This document shows positions 21,500 through 31,895 of a stretch of 64,000 nt of DNA, piece by piece (the first letter of the stretch is position 1; every line of letters starts with the position of its first letter). Origin of the DNA: Sepioteuthis lessoniana (taxonomy: Eukaryota > Mollusca > Cephalopoda > Myopsida > Loliginidae). The position numbers and the translations under genes are program-made. The stretch spans positions 85,001 to 149,000 of the forward strand of contig CAUZXS010000123.1 of assembly GCA_963585895.1 (NCBI GenBank), in the 5' to 3' direction. Below the pieces are notes generated by a model, which made no database searches, was not told where the DNA came from, and was given only the letters and a program-made list of their open reading frames with translations.

Positions 21500-22330
21500 A
21501 AGTATCGCCACCCAGTTGGCTGGGACCGTGAAATAAACCGACACCCTCCCTAACGAGTGACACTAAACCATCTAATGGCAAGGCTCCCGTCCTGGAGTTT
21601 TAGAGGATGCGGAGTAACGCTTCAGTGACCCGGAGTGGTAGCATTTATCAGTCAAATAGAACTGTTTGACATTTAAACTGTCAAAAAAAAAAAAAATAAA
21701 TGACTGATGATAAATTGTTAAAGATAAAACTGTTCGATCATTTAACTGTGTGTAAACCAATGACTGATGTTTAAATCAGTTGCTAGTGATACATAGAAAT
21801 ACCTAGAATCGTTTAACTGTGAGCAAATGAATGAATGAATAGTTTTGTATAGAATAATTAGTGTTATACAACAATACTTGTAACCACTTGTTTGTGGACA
21901 AATGATTAATATTCATATTTACCAACCCCTCCGCTCGGGCAGGATATGATACAAGGTCATTTTTAAGCGGAGTTTAACAGGTTTGAATTCAGTTTTCCTT
22001 CTCCTAGACTAGTTGCCTCACCAAGGCTGAAGAACCTAGTCTGCCCTACTATTTACCCATAGCTGGAGGGAGAATAATTGGATTCATACTTTTCCCAAGG
22101 GTATTAGTGCTATGTGAAATGCAATCAGTCTCGTTCAGAATTTGAACTCGTGTCGCCGTGTCCATTTCCTACAACGATAACCATTACACCGCGGGCACCT
22201 CCACGGACAAATGATTAATATTGAATAGAATTATTAGTGTTAGATTGCAATAATTGAAAACATTTAACTGGGAAGAAACAATAGCAATACTCGTGTCCAA
22301 ATAAATTATTTTTAGCTCATTGGAAAATGA
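21500..22330 (+). mobile_element. Family C retroposon, interrupted by B SINE
   Basis: It has CCCAGTTGGCTGGGACCGTG, CGAGTGACACTAAAC, GGCTCCCGTCCTGGAG, GACCCGGAGTGGTAG and a long series of AT-rich tail units (ATTTAACTGTG, AAATGA, ATTAGTGTTA). The B SINE at 21914 splits the unit series. Confidence 0.75.
21914..22204 (-). mobile_element. Family B SINE, full length, type copy
   Basis: A 291-bp insertion bounded by a perfect 18-bp target duplication, GGACAAATGATTAATATT, at 21896-21913 and 22205-22222. On the minus strand it has a tRNA-like head (A box from CCATTACACC at 22181-22190; B box from the complement of TTTGAACTC at 22141-22149), the A/B core, the AGACTAG (22006-22012)/CTAGTCT (22036-22042) stem and the CCCGAGCGG terminus. 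Confidence 0.92.
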
Positions 22331-23600
22331 AAGTCAAGTCGATTTAAATACTTGTTCCTTTTTAAGCTATCAAAATTGTAAGGGTAATGAAGTTTTCTCG
22401 TACACCCTAGGCTTTTATTTATTCATTTTAAAACTAAAAAAAATTGAATATACCTACTCTTGTAAATTTTGAATTTTTTTTTTTTTCCGAAAAAAACAAA
22501 AAAAACAGGAAATATAGCGATACGAAAATGTTAACTAATAAAATAAAAACACTACTGTACTGTTTGCAACATATTCGAGAAAGAATTCCTCAAGATAGAC
22601 TTTTGATCAAGTCACGCTGAAAATCCTATTCCCTGCTCACTCACCAAGGTTAAGGGACAATGAACCTGCTTGAACACTATCACAAGAGCTCAGATCATCG
22701 AAAGATACCATATGTAGTGAATTACATTTTCAAAAATATGCAGGACCTGTAATTAAGTCTATTAAAGAAGAAAAAAAATTTGATCCTCTCTTGTAGCTAC
22801 CACAGATTCACATTTGTGGATGCCACGTCGTAGCGTAAGAGTCAGCTATTTAGTTTCGCTGATCAATTACTAAGTAGGGAATAGATCATCACTAGTTTCC
22901 CCATATTTCTAGCCTTGTGCGAAATCTAGGCTTTATTTATTTTTTTTTTTTTAAGAGCGCCTCGCTTGATATAATCATTAGTAAGATTGCTTGCAGACCA
23001 TTATAAGTTTCATTTATTCTGGGTGCTTTGATACTTCTCACTTAGTGCCAAATCTAAGGTAAGCGTATTCTTTGTGAGAACGCAAACAGAGTTGAATCCG
23101 TTTCTTTCTCAAGGGTCATGAGTGCAAATCTGATACACAAACTCGGATGATCCGTTCTCTCTTAGCTGAGAGGTCATATTTGGATTATGTAAATAGAGCA
23201 AACTTATTCACACACGACATCGGTTCAGTGTATGGGAAGGTAGTTTATTGCAGACCTCCCAGAAAGGTGTTGAATACCAACCTCGAAATTGAACAGCTAG
23301 TTACGCCTCAGCTAGAGACACCATAACTGATCCACAACGTCGAAAGTTTTCAAGTATATTCCCAAACGCATCTTTTTAAAGTTGCAGTATGAAAGTGTCT
23401 CTGATTTTAAACTAACTAAGCTAAAAAGCTCCGAATTAGATTTTCCCCATCCTAGGTCTGAGTATTCAAACTGCCGTATGCGACTATAGTCGAATTTCCA
23501 GCACCTCCTGCGTGCAAATAAAGAAAGAAGAGAAATCGTATAAAATTTTGAGAACTTGAAAGGTTGCCTGAAGGGATGTTACTTTCTTATCGTGTTTCCA
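22331..23600. other. Spacer with possible unlisted repeat
   Basis: Mostly unassigned. Around 23020-23350 the sequence is less AT-rich and carries tRNA-like snatches (CCTCAGCTAGAGACACC on the plus strand) but no convincing A/B pair. Confidence 0.35.
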
Positions 23601-23607
23601 AAATACA

Positions 23608-23837
23608 AGGTTTGATTTGGTTTCTTTGTTTAATGACATATCAGCCATCGTGAAGTATCCCTCGTAGAAGAACAGCAGTGATATTATTTAACCCATTGCC
23701 GGCGGAAATGAGGGAGTCCACAGCTTTCCCTCAGGGTATTAGTCTGAAAGTGAACGTAATCGTGCAACTGGAGTTCGAACTCGCTTATTACAATGTCGCA
23801 GTCCAACACGTTAGTCACTGCAGTATCTCCTTGATAA
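23608..23837 (-). mobile_element. Family A SINE
   Basis: It has TTTGGTTTCTTTGTTTAATGACATATCAGCC, the core, GAAAGTGAACGTAATCGTGC, CTGGAGTTCGAACTCGC and a decayed A-box side. The inner tail stem is partly deleted. Confidence 0.75.
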
Positions 23838-24084
23838 TACAAACTTGTGTTGTGTGCAATAACTGCCAGTTCTATTTTGACTTTTTCGTGTCAGCGGTAT
23901 CGTTCTCAAAAAGATTTCCCTGTTGTTCATCTTTTTTCTTGGGGTTAACAGCAGAGGTGAACGTTGTCTCCATAACTGGAACGTATTACCCACCACTTAT
24001 CTGTGATCACTTGTACAGTTTTGTTCATAAACCTTTAGCAAACATTCATAGACGGCAGTGGATGCAATTTTGGTCAGATAACGT

Positions 24085-24160
24085 TGAAAGAAAAGATACT
24101 GGCCGGATCGCTGAAGTTGAGCAACAACTAGTTTGCTCGGTATTCAGATGGGTGATCCCT
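24085..24160 (+). repeat. 5S rRNA-like remnant
   Basis: GGCCGGATCGCTGAAGTTGAGCAAC and CTCGGTATTCAGATGGGTGATCC follow 5S rRNA motif order (GATCACTGAAGTTAAGCAAC..GGTACTCAGATGGGTGACC). The 5' end is missing. The downstream 250 bp is less AT-rich and unassigned, so this may head a 5S-derived SINE. Confidence 0.65.
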
Positions 24161-24570
24161 TAATAACAACTAGTACTGTAAGTAGGTTTTTATTTGACTC
24201 CCCAACGAGGCCAAAATGTGACGAAGGCTGGTTTAATGTGAGGGGCACCTCCGCAAGAATCGAAACATTACGCGAGGCTGGGGTTAGAAATTGCTTAGTA
24301 ATATTGGCATTCCCTTTTCAGGAGTGCCTTAGACGCCAAAATCGTGCCTTACCCCTTTTAAGTGAGGGGTATGATGCTGTCTGGGGTAAAGCCTCCTGGA
24401 ACTAGACTGTTATTAATTCTCACCAAACCGGTGCAAACGCCTGGTAAGTAATCTTATGTGGACCGTGCCAGGAAAAATTCTTAGTAAATAGTTATTTACT
24501 AAATTTTGCTTTGCTTTGTTTTGAAGCAAGGCCGGATGTATGAGGCGATTAATGAGAAAGAGTAGCACGT
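24161..24570. other. Unassigned block after the 5S-like remnant
   Basis: Balanced base composition, with AGTGAGGGGTATGATGC and GGTAAAGCCTCCTGGAACTAG. A frame of about 90 codons is open but resembles nothing known to me. It might be the body of the same unidentified repeat. Confidence 0.3.
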
Positions 24571-24572
24571 TA

Positions 24573-24672
24573 TTACATCTACTTTCAGACGAATACCTTT
24601 GGGAAAGGCATGAACCTCCTTATCCCCTACCTATGGGTTGAATAGTACCCCTGGTGTTCTTCTACAAGGATA
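24573..24672 (+). mobile_element. Family A SINE, 5'-truncated
   Basis: The tRNA-like head is largely lost. The core (CTTTGGGAAAGGCATGAACC, CTATGGGTTGAATAGTAC) and CTTCTACAAGGATAGC remain. It runs into an A copy in the opposite orientation. Confidence 0.7.
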
Positions 24673-24912
24673 GCTTTTGGTTTGGTTTCTTTGTTAAAAG
24701 GCATAACAACCTTCGTGGATTATTTAATACCAAAGCCATCCTTGTAGAAGAACATCAGTAATATTATTGAACCGATAGCTGATGGGATAAGGAGCTTTAT
24801 AGCTTTCCAAAGGGTATTAATCCAAAAGTGAACGTAATAACATAACTGGAGTTCGAACTCGGTTACTTCGAGTTCATCACTTTAGCCATTACGACACGGG
24901 GATTTCTTCCCC
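24673..24912 (-). mobile_element. Family A SINE
   Basis: It runs from TTGGTTTGGTTTCTTTG through GGATTATTTAATACC, the core and CTGGAGTTCGAACTCGG to the head CACGGGGATTTC. With the previous copy it forms a tail-to-tail inverted pair. Confidence 0.8.
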
Positions 24913-25617
24913 TAAGAATAACATTGGCATTAAATTCAATGGAAATCGTGGCACTGGAAGTTATCAAAAATTGGTAAATATGGCAGTAAAACTCAAGCCT
25001 GGGGACCACTCTTCTACCACTTGGTTGAAATTCACACGTGCTATTTGTAAGCCTGCTGGTAAAGTAATTGCTTTTTAAGTGTAACTTTTTTTCTTTTATT
25101 TTTGTACCTATGATTCTTATCTTTCTTCTAGAAAATGTTCCAACCCTTTATTGTCAGCTTCTTTTCACTCAATCCCAATGACTTTAAGTGAGTCACCATT
25201 GTAAAACTGAATGATTTGAATCTGAATTCGACTCTTTTCACCGAGAATGTGAAAAAAAACCGTATCAGGTGCAAGACATTGTGGAGCCTGTTAAACACAT
25301 GTCCCTACCGTAGCTAATTGACTTGTGGTCTTAGATCAAAAACCTAAGAAAACAATAAATTAAGAGACTAGCGTGGTAAAAAAAGTACCACATAGAAATA
25401 AAATTTCCTTAATATGAGGTTAATTTTGGTGTTAATTGTCACATGTGCATTAAAACTGAACAATTGTAAGAAAATGAATAGGAGAAAAGTGAGGAGTTCG
25501 GATTTTTAAAGATTTTTTTAAATAGATTTACTAGTGATTTTTCATTCAAGCTATTCTGAAGACAAATTCAAATAGATTTCTATCACCTGTTACCCAAGAA
25601 TGAAAGTAAAGTAAGGG
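24913..25617. other. Spacer, no gene seen
   Basis: No recognisable element. Confidence 0.4.
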
Positions 25618-25850
25618 AGAGACCTCCGCGTAGCGTAGTAGCTAACATACTGAACAGTGACATCGTAGTAAGCGAGTTCGAACTCCAGTCGAGCTATTAC
25701 GTTCACTTTCGGCCAAATACCTTTGGGGAAATGTATGAACCACTTATCCCGTGAGCTATGAGCTGAATAGTATTCCTACGGTTCTTCTACAAGGAAGGCT
25801 TTGATATTAAATAACCCTTGAAGGTTGCAATGCCATTAAACAAAAAAAAA
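25618..25850 (+). mobile_element. Family A SINE
   Basis: It has CCTCCGCGTAGCGTAGTAGC (decayed A box), GCGAGTTCGAACTCCAGTCG, CCTTTGGGGAAATGTATGAACC and ATTAAATAACCC..GAAGGTTGCAATGCCATT, and ends in an A run. Confidence 0.8.
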
Positions 25851-26141
25851 ACGAAAATAAAGGAAAATGAGGGTCTTATTCTTAAAAAAACATACTGCTT
25901 TCTATTTCTCCTATAAAATATTTCTAACCTCTATGACTGTCTTGGGAATATTCTATAAAGCTTCAATTAATCTGGTATGGATAGACAATAATGGAACACC
26001 TTGTGAGAATCGAAGACTTTGAACGAGAGGATTGTGGGTCTACTTTCCTAAACATATCTTTAGGTAACTACAATGTATGAAAGGAACTCCTGCAGTGTAA
26101 TGACTAGTAGCTTATTACAAATGATTTTGTTTGTAAATGCG

Positions 26142-26608
26142 CTATGTTTCTAACCTTGAACCAAGATAAGCTTGGTACAAACTTAATTTTTAAGTGGAGA
26201 CAAGTTGGTTTCATAAGTGACATGCTCCTGTGGACCCTTTCACATGGACGAGCAAAGGCAGGACGACCAGCTTGAACCTACATACAACAGCCCTGTGCCG
26301 ATACAGGATGTAGCCTTGAAGACCTACCAGAAGCGATGGACGATAGAGAAGGGTGGCGGGAAAGGGTCATGGTGATGATGATGATAATGAAAGTTGGTTT
26401 GAATTCAATTCTCCTTCTCCTAGGCTGGTTGCCAAACCAAGGCCAAGAAATCCAATCCTCACGACTATTTACCCATGGCTTGAGGAAGAAAAGATAGTTT
26501 CATGCTTTTCCCCAGAGCATCAGTACGAAATGAAACGCAAACAGCCTTGTCTAGGGTTTGAACTTGGATCTCTTATTCTATTTCCTAGTACGATAACCAT
26601 TACTTTAC
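26142..26608 (-). mobile_element. Family B SINE split by a LINE tail
   Basis: The B tail (CTTAATTTTTAAGTGGAG) lies left of the LINE insertion. The rest (TTGAATTCAATTCTCC, CCTAGGCTGGTTGCC, AGGGTTTGAACTTGG, CGATAACCATTAC) lies to the right. The two parts align with an ordinary B SINE once the LINE piece is set aside. Confidence 0.8.
26212..26390 (+). mobile_element. LINE 3' end inserted in a B SINE
   Basis: A 179-bp, 5'-truncated copy of the same LINE family as 17948-18205 (GACATGCTCCTGTGGACC, GGACGAGCAAAGGCAGGACG), ending in a TGATGATGATGATAATG tail. A 10-bp target duplication, AAGTTGGTTT, at 26202-26211 and 26391-26400 shows normal target-primed insertion. It is more diverged than the two near-identical copies. 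Confidence 0.85.
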
Positions 26609-26990
26609 GATCGGCAGGGTCTAGAATATGTCGACTGCATACTCTGCAGAAGAGTAGGATCATCCCCCTAAAAAAATATGGGGGGTAAAGGGTATAACAC
26701 TAAACTAAAGGTATTATTAATGAAGCTAAAATTCTGAAATTCAAGGAATTGTGGAGTCATCCCTTCATTGCCATTACTCTCGGGTCCACTCTGACCCAGA
26801 GTGGTAATACTGGTTAGGGTTCCATCAATTGGTCAAACAAATATTTTTGAAAATTATTAGTGTTAGACAGAAGTAATTGAGACAGTAGAATTGTTTATAA
26901 AAAATTATAATTAAATAGGAATTGTTACTTAAAACTATAAAATGGCAAAAAAAAAAACTGACCGGCAAAAAATAACCCAACAGGGTTTGA
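26609..26990 (+). mobile_element. Family D element
   Basis: It has GATCGGCAGGGTCTAGAATATG, AGAAGAGTAGGATC, TTCATTGCCATTACTCTCGG and GACCCAGAGTGGTAA, then tail units with ATTATTAGTGTTAGACAG. Confidence 0.65.
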
Positions 26991-27224
26991 CAAAACTATC
27001 ACAGGAAAAATAATATCTGGAATGAATAAAATCGTAATTCTTATTCTATTTATTAATTGTGATTTTTCAGAAAAGTAAATTATTTCATTCATTATATAAT
27101 ACGATTGAAATATCAGCTGTCAATTAAATTTTGCGAATATTTAGTTGAACAAATTTTTTTGATGCAGACATCATGTTTTAAGACTCCAAATCTTTATTAA
27201 AATTTTTGAAAACTATAAAATATC

Positions 27225-27532
27225 GCCCTGGCGGCGGCGCTTAGAATATGCTGCTGAAAATGACATTAAACTGCGTCTGATGTGGCTCAAGTTCTGAAGC
27301 CTTGGAAAGTGTGGAGTATACCGTTATTGCCATTACTTTCAACTCTACTCTGACCCGAAATAGTAGAACCTGTTAGGGTCTCATCTATCAGTAAAATAGT
27401 TTGCTTGAAAAATTATCATTTGATAGGAATATGTGAAATAATAACTTCAAAAGTTATCAAATTGAAACGAAACCATGTAATTTTGTGTAAATTATTAGTA
27501 TTAGATAGGAATACTTGAAACCATATAACTGT
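27225..27532 (+). mobile_element. Family D element
   Basis: It has CGCCCTGGCGGCGGCGCTTAG, then a body with TTGCCATTACTTTCAAC and GACCCGAAATAGTAG, and tail units (ATTATTAGTATTAGATAGG). Confidence 0.6.
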
Positions 27533-27880
27533 TGGTCCAGTCAGCTAGAGCTACAGAATAAACCGACTGCATCTCTGCTGAGGGGTAAGACTTCCCCAAC
27601 GAATGTCCTGATATGACACTAAACAATCTAATAGTAAGGCTCCAGTAATTCTGGGGCTTTGGGGAATGCAAAGTACCACTTTACTGCCATCGCTCCCAGG
27701 TCTACTCTGACCTGGAGTGGTAGTACCTGATAGGGTCCTATCTATGGGTCAAATAGAACTAAACTGCGTGCTTATGCTAAACTGAATTGTTTGAAATAAA
27801 ACTGTCTATATGTATAAAACTGGATTTGGCATTAAATAACCTACCATGGTTGATGTGCCATAAGACTCGACAAATCAACC
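27533..27880 (+). mobile_element. Family C retroposon
   Basis: It has GTCAGCTAGAGCTACAGAATA, CTCTGCTGAGGGGTAAGAC, CTCCAGTAATTCTGGGGC, TCCTATCTATGGGTCAAATAG and the tail TGGCATTAAATAACCTACCATGGTTGATGTGCCAT. Confidence 0.8.
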
Positions 27881-28019
27881 AAACGAAACCTATATAACTG
27901 AGCACAATATTTGTGTTAGATAAGAATACTTGATATCATATAACTGTGTGCAAACAATCAAACAAATAAGTGCAAATTTTTTAAATGCAATGGAAGATTA
28001 AAAATATAGTTGTGATTGT

Positions 28020-28258
28020 TTGGTTTGGTTTAGTTTCTTTATTTAATGGCATATCAACCTTCGAGGGTTAAGTTAATCCAAAGTCATCATTGTAGAAGAA
28101 CAGTAGTTGTACTATTCAACCTATAGCTGGGAAGAGGAGGTTCATACTTTTCTCAAGGATATTAGTCCGAAAGTGAACCTAACAGCGTGACTGGAATTCG
28201 AACTCGCTTACTACGATGTCGCAGTCCAGCCACTACGCTACCGGGACTTCTCCCAGTT
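28020..28258 (-). mobile_element. Family A SINE
   Basis: It has GGTTTAGTTTCTTTATTTAATGGCATATCAACC, AGCTGGGAAGAGG, GTGACTGGAATTCGAACTCGC and the head CACTACGCTACCGGGAC. Confidence 0.8.
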
Positions 28259-28491
28259 AAGAATGTATTTTGATATCTGGAAATGTTTCTAACCCTATTT
28301 GATGGCGCAAATACTGTCACCAATAACTGAAAATGTTTCAATTTGACCAAAAGTGTTTTGTCTTACTTTATACCTCAGGTGTTAGTATTAGGTCTTCACT
28401 CGCAGGGGTATATATGCAACTCTCGACTACGCGGCAAATATTCGTATAACAGGTATGAACTGCAAAATTGGTATCTCTAAAAGCCACTTGT

Positions 28492-28725
28492 AGGGGTGGC
28501 CTTGTGGTGTAATGGTTAAAGCAATGGACAGCGAATCCATAGTTCGAACTCTAGTCGCGCTATTACGTTCACTTTCGGACAAATACCCTTGGGAAAGGTA
28601 TGAACCCCCTTATCCTCCCAGCTTTGGGTTAAACAGTACCACTTCTGTTCTTCTAGGAGAATGGCTTTGGCATTAAATAACCTACAAAGGTTATTATGCC
28701 ATTAAACAAAGAAACGAAACCAAAC
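28492..28725 (+). mobile_element. Family A SINE, complete, with TSD
   Basis: A 234-bp insertion bounded by a perfect 15-bp target duplication, CTAAAAGCCACTTGT, at 28477-28491 and 28726-28740. The A box TGGTGTAATGG, the B box GTTCGAACTC, the core and the tail hairpin are all present. Confidence 0.92.
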
Positions 28726-28825
28726 CTAAAAGCCACTTGTGCCTAGACAAGCACATAACGCATTGATTGAAGCCCTCCAGTCCACTCGGCGGCTTTACAA
28801 CTACAAAGAACTGTTCATAGGTAAT

Positions 28826-28950
28826 TTAGTTATTTACTAAGCTTTGCTTAGTTGTGGCACAAGGCTAAGAGAATGGAGCACCCAATGAAACACGAACTCA
28901 CTAACAATGATCTGTCAGCCAAACTCGCTAATTATTACATCACGCGAGGT
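28826..28950 (-). mobile_element. Family F SINE, diverged
   Basis: TACTAAGCTTTGCTTAGTTGTGGCACAAGGC (hairpin tail), GAACTCACTAACAATG and CATCACGCGAGG follow the F order on the minus strand. Confidence 0.65.
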
Positions 28951-29262
28951 TATTTATTTATTTTTTTTTTTTGTAGGCAATATATATAAAAGAAATCCGA
29001 AAATATAGCTTCTCGTTCGGTATTCTAATTAAGATATAAGATAGATGTAGATTTGACGGCTTTTATGCCTACAAAATTGTTCCTTTTAATCGAGTGCGCT
29101 GTAAACAAACTATGGAAATCTTCGACCTAGCATAGATAAATTAAGATTATTTTTAATGCATTAAAAAATAATTTAGCTTCATCTGTTAATTCATTAACTC
29201 TTAAAACCCTGATCCCTCTCCTACCTCACAACCATAGAGCTCTCATTTTGGGCTCAAAATAT

Positions 29263-29421
29263 GTAAGTAAAGTTGGCGACCGTAGTCGAGAGTAACCCAA
29301 AGTCTTCCTTTTCGGTAGGTGTAGGGGAAGGCGCTACTCCTTTCGCTGGATTGCTCCACTTTACCCTTGATCGGTACCTTATAATGCGGATTGTTAAGCA
29401 AGGTAGCATCAAGTATCCTTT

Positions 29422-29454
<33 letters not shown>

Positions 29455-29520
29455 TTTGAGTCTTTGGTATGACTCGACCTGCGATTGAACCTAGGTCTCC
29501 CGGGCCATTGACGAATACTA
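29263..29520 (-). mobile_element. Family E SINE with T-run expansion
   Basis: It has GTAAAGTTGGCGACCGTAGTCGAG, CTGGATTGCTCCACTTTACCC and GCGATTGAACCTAGG. A long T run at 29419-29458 has grown at the AAAATGG site of the element. The head stops before the A box. Confidence 0.75.
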
Positions 29521-29872
29521 AGGTGAAATTTTGTAATCTATCTTGTAACAGTCTAAATAACAAGCTCATTATATAAACAATTTAAAATATATATTAAATA
29601 ATAAAATTGCAACAACATTGATGTAGAAGGAAGGAATCCAAAGCCAAAATTCCAGCCGCCTAGATATATGTATTTTGAATTAGTGGCACAAATATCGACA
29701 ACTGGGATTCAAAGAGTTAAGTACAATATTGCATGAATTGAATGATAGCGTTGAAATGATTATTGAATATCAATTAAAATGTCAGTATATATTTCGTGAC
29801 ATAAATTTGAGGAAATAATTTTGAAAACAATTCACCGCTTCTGCATAAAATCTTTCAACGCTAAAAATATTA

Positions 29873-29935
29873 GGGTGTTCGGAATGTAATGACACTTTTG
29901 CCAGAGAAAATATAAAAAGAAATATCAGATTTGAA
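29873..29935. repeat. Extra mariner-type terminal repeat
   Basis: ATTAGGGTGTTCGGAATGTAATGAC repeats the terminus of the adjacent MITE, giving a tandem pair of left ends. Confidence 0.55.
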
Positions 29936-30395
29936 TATTAGGCTGTTCGGAAAGTTATGACGTTTTACCAGAGAGGATATCAATACAGTTCTAAATTAAA
30001 TGTATTTTTAATATTATCAACAAAAATGTGGTCACTTCATTTTCAACGACTACAGACCAATCTGAAGGCAAATTTGTGATTCTCCGTTTCAAGAAATCTG
30101 GGGGTTCCCCTGAAAAAAAAAAACATTCGAAAACCGGTTTCCAACATCTTTCTTATTGAAACGTCCTCGTGATCGAAACAAATGAAAATCTGTTGGTTCT
30201 TAATATGGTGTGTATGGAGGATGTGGAATAATCTCCTATCCTAATGATCTTATCTTTTCTTGTGTTTGTTGGGCGGCTGTCATTGAAAACGAAGGTGATT
30301 ACATTTTTGATGCTTGAACAAATTTGATTTATATTTGTTTTCATATCCTCTCTGATAAAACGTAATTATTTTCTGAGCACCGTAATATTTTATTT
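29936..30395 (-). mobile_element. Mariner-derived MITE
   Basis: Long imperfect inverted ends (left ATTAGGCTGTTCGGAAAG..TTTTACCAGAGAGGATA; right complement with TTTTATCAGAGAGGATA). The minus strand keeps a decayed mariner transposase C-terminus: PTDFHLFRS, then KRRITNLPSDW.VVVEN. The catalytic core is absent, so it is non-autonomous. Confidence 0.7.
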
Positions 30396-30429
30396 TCTAT
30401 AAAGGTATGTCCTTAATCCTCATCCTCCA

Positions 30430-30875
30430 TATAAGTAGTTTCTTGGGTATGATGTCAAGGGATATCTGGTGGTGAAGTTCCTGTTCTGAGGCTCTGGTGA
30501 GTGTAGAGTCTTGCTGTCATTACTTCCTAATCGACTCTGACCCGGAGTTAATCCCATCTATGGATCAAATAGATCAGGTTGAGATAAAATTTTGAATAAT
30601 TTTGAACTATATTAATACATAAGTACTTAAAGCATTGATCTTGCTACTAGATACGAAGTGTTTTGCCATTTAATTGTGGAGATATGGTTTTGTTTAGTGT
30701 AATATTGAAAACGGAGTTTCGAATTACGCCAGGTACATGTTTTTAGGGGTAAGATCCGCCCCCCCCTCAAAAGAGTGTAGCGTCACCTTTTCATTGTAAT
30801 TACCCCCAGGTCCACGTTGACCCAGAGTGGCAGTACATGTTCGGATCCCATCTATGGGTCAAATAGATCCGTTTT
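30430..30875 (+). mobile_element. Family D fragments
   Basis: Two D-like bodies follow each other: GAGGCTCTGGTGAGTGTAGAG with GACTCTGACCCGGAG at 30490-30545, and CCCCCAGGTCCACGTTGACCCAGAGTGG with CCATCTATGGGTC at 30804-30860. The second is the target of the next A SINE. Confidence 0.6.
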
Positions 30876-30889
30876 CAGACTGTAAAGTG

Positions 30890-31126
30890 GGGGTGTTCTC
30901 GTGGTGTAATGGTTAAAGCGATGGACTGTGGAATCGTAGTACGTTAGTTCGTACTCCAGTCGCGCTATTACGTTCACTTTCGGGCAAATACCCTTGGGAA
31001 AGGTATGAACCCCCTTATCTTCCCAGCTATGGGTTAAATAGTACCACTACTGTTCTTCTAGGAGAATGGCTTTGGCATTAAATAACCTAAAAAGAGTTGA
31101 TATGCCATTAAACAAAGAAACCAAAC
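30890..31126 (+). mobile_element. Family A SINE, type copy
   Basis: A 237-bp insertion bounded by a perfect 14-bp target duplication, CAGACTGTAAAGTG, at 30876-30889 and 31127-31140. The tRNA-like head holds the A box TGGTGTAATGG (30902-30912) and the B box GTTCGTACTCC (30947-30957). The core shared with B lies at about 30988-31040. The tail folds as TGGCAT (31073-31078) with ATGCCA (31102-31107) around an inner AACCT/AGTT-type stem, and ends in AAACAAAGAAACCAAACC. Confidence 0.93.
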
Positions 31127-31230
31127 CAGACTGTAAAGTGTTTACGAAGATACATATTTAACCATATATACTTGGATACTATAAAATGTCTTCTGCTTAA
31201 AATAACCCAACGTTGGTTAGCTAGCCGTAA

Positions 31231-31533
31231 AACCAACCAACGATCCGACACCATTATTCTATTTATTTGCTAAATCTGGCATAGAGTTCCTAGATTGTAC
31301 ACCCGCCCTGTCGGTGACGTTTAGTATATGTTGCTGAGGGGTACGACCAACCTCCAATAAAAATGGGTGTCCTGGGTATGACACTCAAGTTCATTGGACA
31401 CCCATTTTTATTGTGGGCGAGTGTACCCCTCTGTAGCATATACTAAGTGTCACCGACAGGGCAGGCGTGCAATCTGGGGCCTTTATGTTGGATTAAGCAA
31501 ATAGAATAAAGGTGTCGGGTTGTTGGTTGGTTC
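31231..31533. repeat. Large palindrome of D-head sequence
   Basis: Arms 31231-31372 and 31396-31533 are inverted copies with a 23-bp centre. Both contain the D head (GCCCTGTCGGTGAC, TTAGTATATG, GGGGTA) and AATAAAAATGGGTGTCC. Outer arm ends read AACCAACCAAC and its complement. The arms have several mismatches. Confidence 0.85.
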
Positions 31534-31895
31534 TGGATATCTGGGAAGTGTAAAGTTCCCTTCCATTGACTCGGGGTTGTAGTATGTGTTAGGGTCCTAT
31601 CTACCAGTGAAGAGGTTTATTTAGAAATTATTCGTATTCGATTGGAATACTTGATTGCATATAACTGTAAATTATTTGTATTAAGAGTTACTTTAAGCGA
31701 TCAATGTTTGCTAAGGTTTATTACTTGATTACGCACTTGAAACCATATATCTATGTGTAAAACATTCATAAGAAACAACTAGGCAAAGAATACAAATATA
31801 AGTGTGAAATGAACGCAACTTAACTCAAGGCATAAAATAGCCAAAGACGAATTGACATGCCGTTAAAATCAATCCAGACTGCATACGATACGTGG
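31534..31895 (+). mobile_element. Family D body and tail
   Basis: It has TGACTCGGGGTTGTAGTATG, GGGTCCTATCTACCAG, repeat units with ATTATTCGTATTCGATTGG, and the D tail GCATAAAATAGCC..TTGACATGCCG. It continues the right arm of the palindrome. Confidence 0.65.

Noticed and set aside
23020-23350. Possible further tRNA-derived SINE
   Set aside because: Only scattered box-like snatches; no paired A/B boxes at proper spacing and no second copy in the window.
30902-30957. Working tRNA gene
   Set aside because: A and B boxes are present but the cloverleaf is not completed and a SINE body and target duplication surround it.
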